Origin: Lachnoanaerobaculum sanguinis
Lineage (GTDB): Bacteria; Bacillota; Clostridia; Lachnospirales; Lachnospiraceae
NCBI RefSeq assembly: GCF_033242365.1
Contig: NZ_BTHK01000004.1
Coordinates: 131,209-195,208, forward strand
Direction of reading: 5' to 3'
Length of the DNA: 64,000 nt
Positions 61,308-64,000 of this stretch are shown here, piece after piece; position 1 is the first letter of the stretch; each line of letters starts with the position of its first letter. Position numbers and translations under genes: made by a program. The notes beneath the pieces were generated by a model that worked only from the letters and a program-made list of their open reading frames with translations, was not told the origin of the DNA and did no database searches.

Positions 61308-63432
61308 CTCTCTCCTTTACAAGTTTAAAGTCAATTCTCTTTGCAAGTCTGTCTATATCATAGACTTTTACTCTTACCTTTTGACCTAAAACAAATTTCT
61401 TTTTTGTAATTTCTCCCACAAGTTCATATCCGGCTTCATTATAGACGAAGTAATCACCTTCCAAGTCGGACATCTTTATAAATCCTTCCACAGTATTTTC
61501 AAGCTCTACAAATATACCGAAGCTTGTCACACCGCTTATAATTCCGTCAAACTCCTCACCCATATGACCGAGCATATATTCACATTTTTTATATTTTACA
61601 GTCTCTCTTTCGGCTTCCTCGGCTCTTCTCTCCATCTGTGATGACTGTAAAGCCACACCGTCTAAAATAGCCCTGTAATGCTCTGTTCGTCTTTCGGAAA
61701 GTCCGTTTTTTATATTTTCTTTTATTATCCTATGTATCTGCAGATCGGGATACCTTCTTATAGGTGATGTAAAATGAGTATAATACTTTGCCGCCAGACC
61801 GAAATGTCCTATGCATGATGTATCATATCTTGCCTGCTTCATGCTTCTGAGCGCAATCCTTGATATAATAGCCTCGGCGTCACTTCCTTCAATATTTGCC
61901 AAAAGTTTTTGAAGCTCCTTCGGTGATACCTCATCATTTTTTCTTCTGAGTGTAAAGCCGAAGTTATTTATAAATATTGCCAGACTCTTTATCTTTTCAG
62001 GATCCGGATTCTCATGGACTCTATACAGGAAAGGCAAATCCTGCCAGAAAAAGTCCTCTGCCACGGTCTCATTGGCTGCAAGCATAAAATCCTCTATCAG
62101 CTTTGTAGCGGAATTTCTCTCATACGGCTTGATATCTACAGCCTTACCGTTTTTATCAAGTATAACTTTACTCTCAGGCAGATCAAAATCTATGGATCCA
62201 CGCTTTGTTCTTGCGCCTCTAAGCAGTTCAGATACCAACTTGAAATTATTAAAAAGCTCTATATATTCGCTATATCTTTGCTTTGTTTCTTCATTTGAAT
62301 CTGTAATAATTTCATTTACCGCGGTATATGTCATTCTCTCATTTACATTAATAACGCTCTCACAGATATTATGCCCTATTATATTTCCTTTTTCGTCTAT
62401 CTCCATCAAACATGAGAGTGCAAGTCTGTCTTCACCCTGATTTAATGAACAGATTCCGTTACTCAGCTTTCTTGGAAGCATAGGAATCACCCTGTCCACA
62501 AGATATACACTTGTAGCTCTGTGTAATGCCTCCTTGTCAAGTGCCGTATTCTCTCTCACATAATGAGTAACATCAGCTATATGAACTCCCAGATGCCATA
62601 TATTTCCGTTCTTCTCAAGAGTTATGGCATCATCCAAATCCTTGGCATCCTCACCGTCTATTGTCACGGTAACAAGATCTCTAAAATCCTGTCTGCCCTT
62701 TATATCTTTTTCAAGGACTGTACTTGGAATCTTTTTCAATTCATTTTCCACATCATCACCAAATTTTTCAGGAAGTCCGAAAGCTCTGACTATGGAAAGT
62801 ATATCAACTCCTGCATCTGTGCTCTTACCGAGAATTTCAATGACTTTACCCTCAGGCTTTTTCTTATCACCGCCAAAGTCTGTGATCTCAACCACCACCT
62901 TATCTCCGGTCTTTGCACCTTTATCTCTTGACGCAGGAATATAAATATCTTTTAAAATCTTTGTATCATCCGGTAATACAAAACCGAATTTATTATTCTT
63001 CTTGTAATAGCCCACCATTTGAATATTGGCATGCTTTTCTATACCTATAATATGTCCTTCAGCTCTTTTTTCGCCGCTTTCAATATCTATAACAACTTTT
63101 ACCTGATCTCCATTCATGGCATTTGCTGTATAATCGGACGGAATAAATATATCCGAATCTCTTCCTTCCACTCTTACAAAACCGAATCCCTTAGGATTTG
63201 CCATAAACTCACCGATTAAAAACTTATTCTCAGGCTTTTTGTACTTACCTCTTTTGCTTATTTCAAGTCTGCCTTCAAGCAGCAGTTCTTTCAAAACCTC
63301 ATCAAGCTCAGGTCTTCTTTCTTTATCAACATTAAAAAAAACCGCCAGCTCCTTAGCCTTCATAGGTACATACAGAGGACTTTCTATAAAGTCCATAACT
63401 ATCTTTTTTCTTTTTTCTAAATTCTTATCCAT
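61291..63432 (-). CDS. rnr: Ribonuclease R
   Basis: ATG 63432 has AAAGG upstream; a frame opening at 63486 would run through the secG terminator and is rejected. 713 residues: N-terminal winged-helix, cold-shock domains (GFGFVRVEGRDSDIFIP), the RNB catalytic domain (DDAITLEKNG, YTHFTSPIRRYPDL) and a C-terminal S1 domain. 3'-to-5' exoribonuclease; works with SmpB/tmRNA on stalled mRNAs, matching the adjacent order. Confidence 0.97.
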   Translation of the reverse strand: MDKNLEKRKKIVMDFIESPLYVPMKAKELAVFFNVDKERRPELDEVLKELLLEGRLEISKRGKYKKPENKFLIGEFMANPKGFGFVRVEGRDSDIFIPSDYTANAMNGDQVKVVIDIESGEKRAEGHIIGIEKHANIQMVGYYKKNNKFGFVLPDDTKILKDIYIPASRDKGAKTGDKVVVEITDFGGDKKKPEGKVIEILGKSTDAGVDILSIVRAFGLPEKFGDDVENELKKIPSTVLEKDIKGRQDFRDLVTVTIDGEDAKDLDDAITLEKNGNIWHLGVHIADVTHYVRENTALDKEALHRATSVYLVDRVIPMLPRKLSNGICSLNQGEDRLALSCLMEIDEKGNIIGHNICESVINVNERMTYTAVNEIITDSNEETKQRYSEYIELFNNFKLVSELLRGARTKRGSIDFDLPESKVILDKNGKAVDIKPYERNSATKLIEDFMLAANETVAEDFFWQDLPFLYRVHENPDPEKIKSLAIFINNFGFTLRRKNDEVSPKELQKLLANIEGSDAEAIISRIALRSMKQARYDTSCIGHFGLAAKYYTHFTSPIRRYPDLQIHRIIKENIKNGLSERRTEHYRAILDGVALQSSQMERRAEEAERETVKYKKCEYMLGHMGEEFDGIISGVTSFGIFVELENTVEGFIKMSDLEGDYFVYNEAGYELVGEITKKKFVLGQKVRVKVYDIDRLAKRIDFKLVKERDGRGD

Positions 63433-63448
63433 ATAAACCTTTATAAAT

Positions 63449-63474
63449 AAAAAGCACTCTTTTGAGTGCTTTTT
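63449..63474. terminator. Terminator between secG and rnr
   Basis: AAAAAGCACTC / GAGTGCTTTTT with a TTTT loop, directly past the secG stop. Bidirectional by sequence. Confidence 0.85.
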
Positions 63475-63475
63475 A

Positions 63476-63712
63476 TTATTTAACAATATTTAAAACTAAT
63501 GATAAAATCAAAAATAATGCCGCAGCAACCTTTGTAAGCTTCTCAAGCAAGCCTTCAACTGAACGTCCTCTGTTCTTACCCCAATATGTATCGGCAATAC
63601 CGCCTATTGAACCAAGTCCCTGCTCATTTCCTTCCTGAAATAATACTACTGCAGTCAGGAAAACGCATACTAAAATAAATATTATTGAAATAATCCTGTT
63701 TAACATTAACAT
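63476..63712 (-). CDS. secG: Preprotein translocase subunit SecG
   Basis: 78 residues with two membrane helices (about 5-25 and 58-76) and the LFQEGNEQGLGSIGG loop with DTYWGKNRGR, the family signature. Part of the SecYEG channel. GGAG is placed 7 nt before ATG 63712. Confidence 0.95.
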   Translation of the reverse strand: MLMLNRIISIIFILVCVFLTAVVLFQEGNEQGLGSIGGIADTYWGKNRGRSVEGLLEKLTKVAAALFLILSLVLNIVK

Positions 63713-63785
63713 ATTTACACTCCATTAAAATACAAAACTGTTCTTATAATATCACTAAACAGTACTAATTGCAAGCCGGATTTTA

Positions 63786-63890
63786 TTACTCAATCCTTAC
63801 ACTGCTGTCACTGTTGCTTTCTTTCTCAGTCTGTGATGACTCTTTGTTTCCTGTGACCTTTACCTTCCCGTCTTCCGTCGAAGTACTATG
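63786..63890 (-). pseudogene. C-terminal tail fragment of an unidentified gene
   Basis: The minus-strand frame gives an acidic, hydrophilic tail (TEDGKVKVTGNKESSQTEK, then SNSDSSVRIE-stop) with protein-like codon pattern, but upstream it meets an in-frame stop in AT-rich DNA near 63930 and no start is found. Probably the 3' end of a gene cut by deletion, or an interrupted gene whose 5' part lies beyond the window. Confidence 0.35.
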
Positions 63891-64000
63891 AAAGTTCCGA
63901 CGTTTTAAATTTCTAATAAGCTATTTAGTTTTATGCAATTCTTTTAAATCCCTTATTTTAAAGGCTTTTCTGACATAAAAAATATTTCAAAAAATTTGAA

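Noticed and set aside
63433..63486. Earlier RNase R start
   Set aside because: Would run through the secG terminator hairpin; ATG 63432 has its own ribosome site.

Overview
The window looks like chromosome of a low-GC Gram-positive anaerobe, most likely a Lachnospiraceae-type Clostridium relative. The evidence is the AT-rich sequence, AGGAGG-type ribosome binding sites, the secG-rnr-smpB order, a two-subunit iron-sulfur serine dehydratase, and many surface proteins ending in choline/cell-wall-binding (CW) repeats instead of LPXTG anchors. Genus is not decidable from the sequence. No rRNA, tRNA, CRISPR array, intact insertion sequence or prophage was seen.

Layout. (1) 1-5019, minus strand: four tandem paralogous lipoproteins, each a TPR-like helical region, a chitobiase-C-terminal-like beta domain, CW-type repeats and a C-terminal module; the array is a duplicated two-gene cassette. 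(2) 5150-20137, minus strand: a type VII (ESX/Yuk) secretion operon. In transcription order it encodes a receptor Ser/Thr kinase with external TPRs, a 43-residue membrane protein, a vWA-FHA membrane protein, a PP2C phosphatase, an EssC-type ATPase with an FHA domain, a LytTR regulator, an unknown 170-residue protein, a YukD/EsaB ubiquitin-like protein, a lipase with a C-terminal targeting domain (TslA-like), and six small WXG100-type or helical partners. (3) 20488-36578: an accessory surface region with six more paralogous TPR lipoproteins, zinc-ribbon membrane proteins (one with YARHG), secreted CW-repeat proteins (one with a transglutaminase-like domain), an Rrf2 regulator and gene remnants. 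(4) 36776-43375: metabolic genes (FMN/FAD surface reductase, 3-hydroxyacyl-CoA dehydrogenase, serine dehydratase, upp) plus one lipoprotein. (5) 43503-57074: an operon of three secreted CW-repeat proteins, two of them giant (about 1650 and 2330 residues), behind a strong promoter and a leader of about 440 nt. (6) 57879-63712: housekeeping genes eno, a Xer-type recombinase, an SOS-controlled yneA-like gene with three LexA boxes, smpB, rnr and secG.

How the parts may work together. The kinase, phosphatase and two FHA proteins form a complete phospho-threonine circuit beside the ESX motor, in concept like the PpkA-PppA-Fha control of type VI secretion. The lipase has the reversed order (enzyme first, targeting helices last) known from staphylococcal TslA, whose immunity protein is a lipoprotein. 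Here the operon is followed directly by a lipoprotein array, so an effector plus an expanding set of surface immunity or receptor lipoproteins is a testable idea, but it is inference. Recognisable EsaA, EssA and EssB genes are absent; the TPR receptor kinase is the best candidate to stand in for the pseudokinase EssB.
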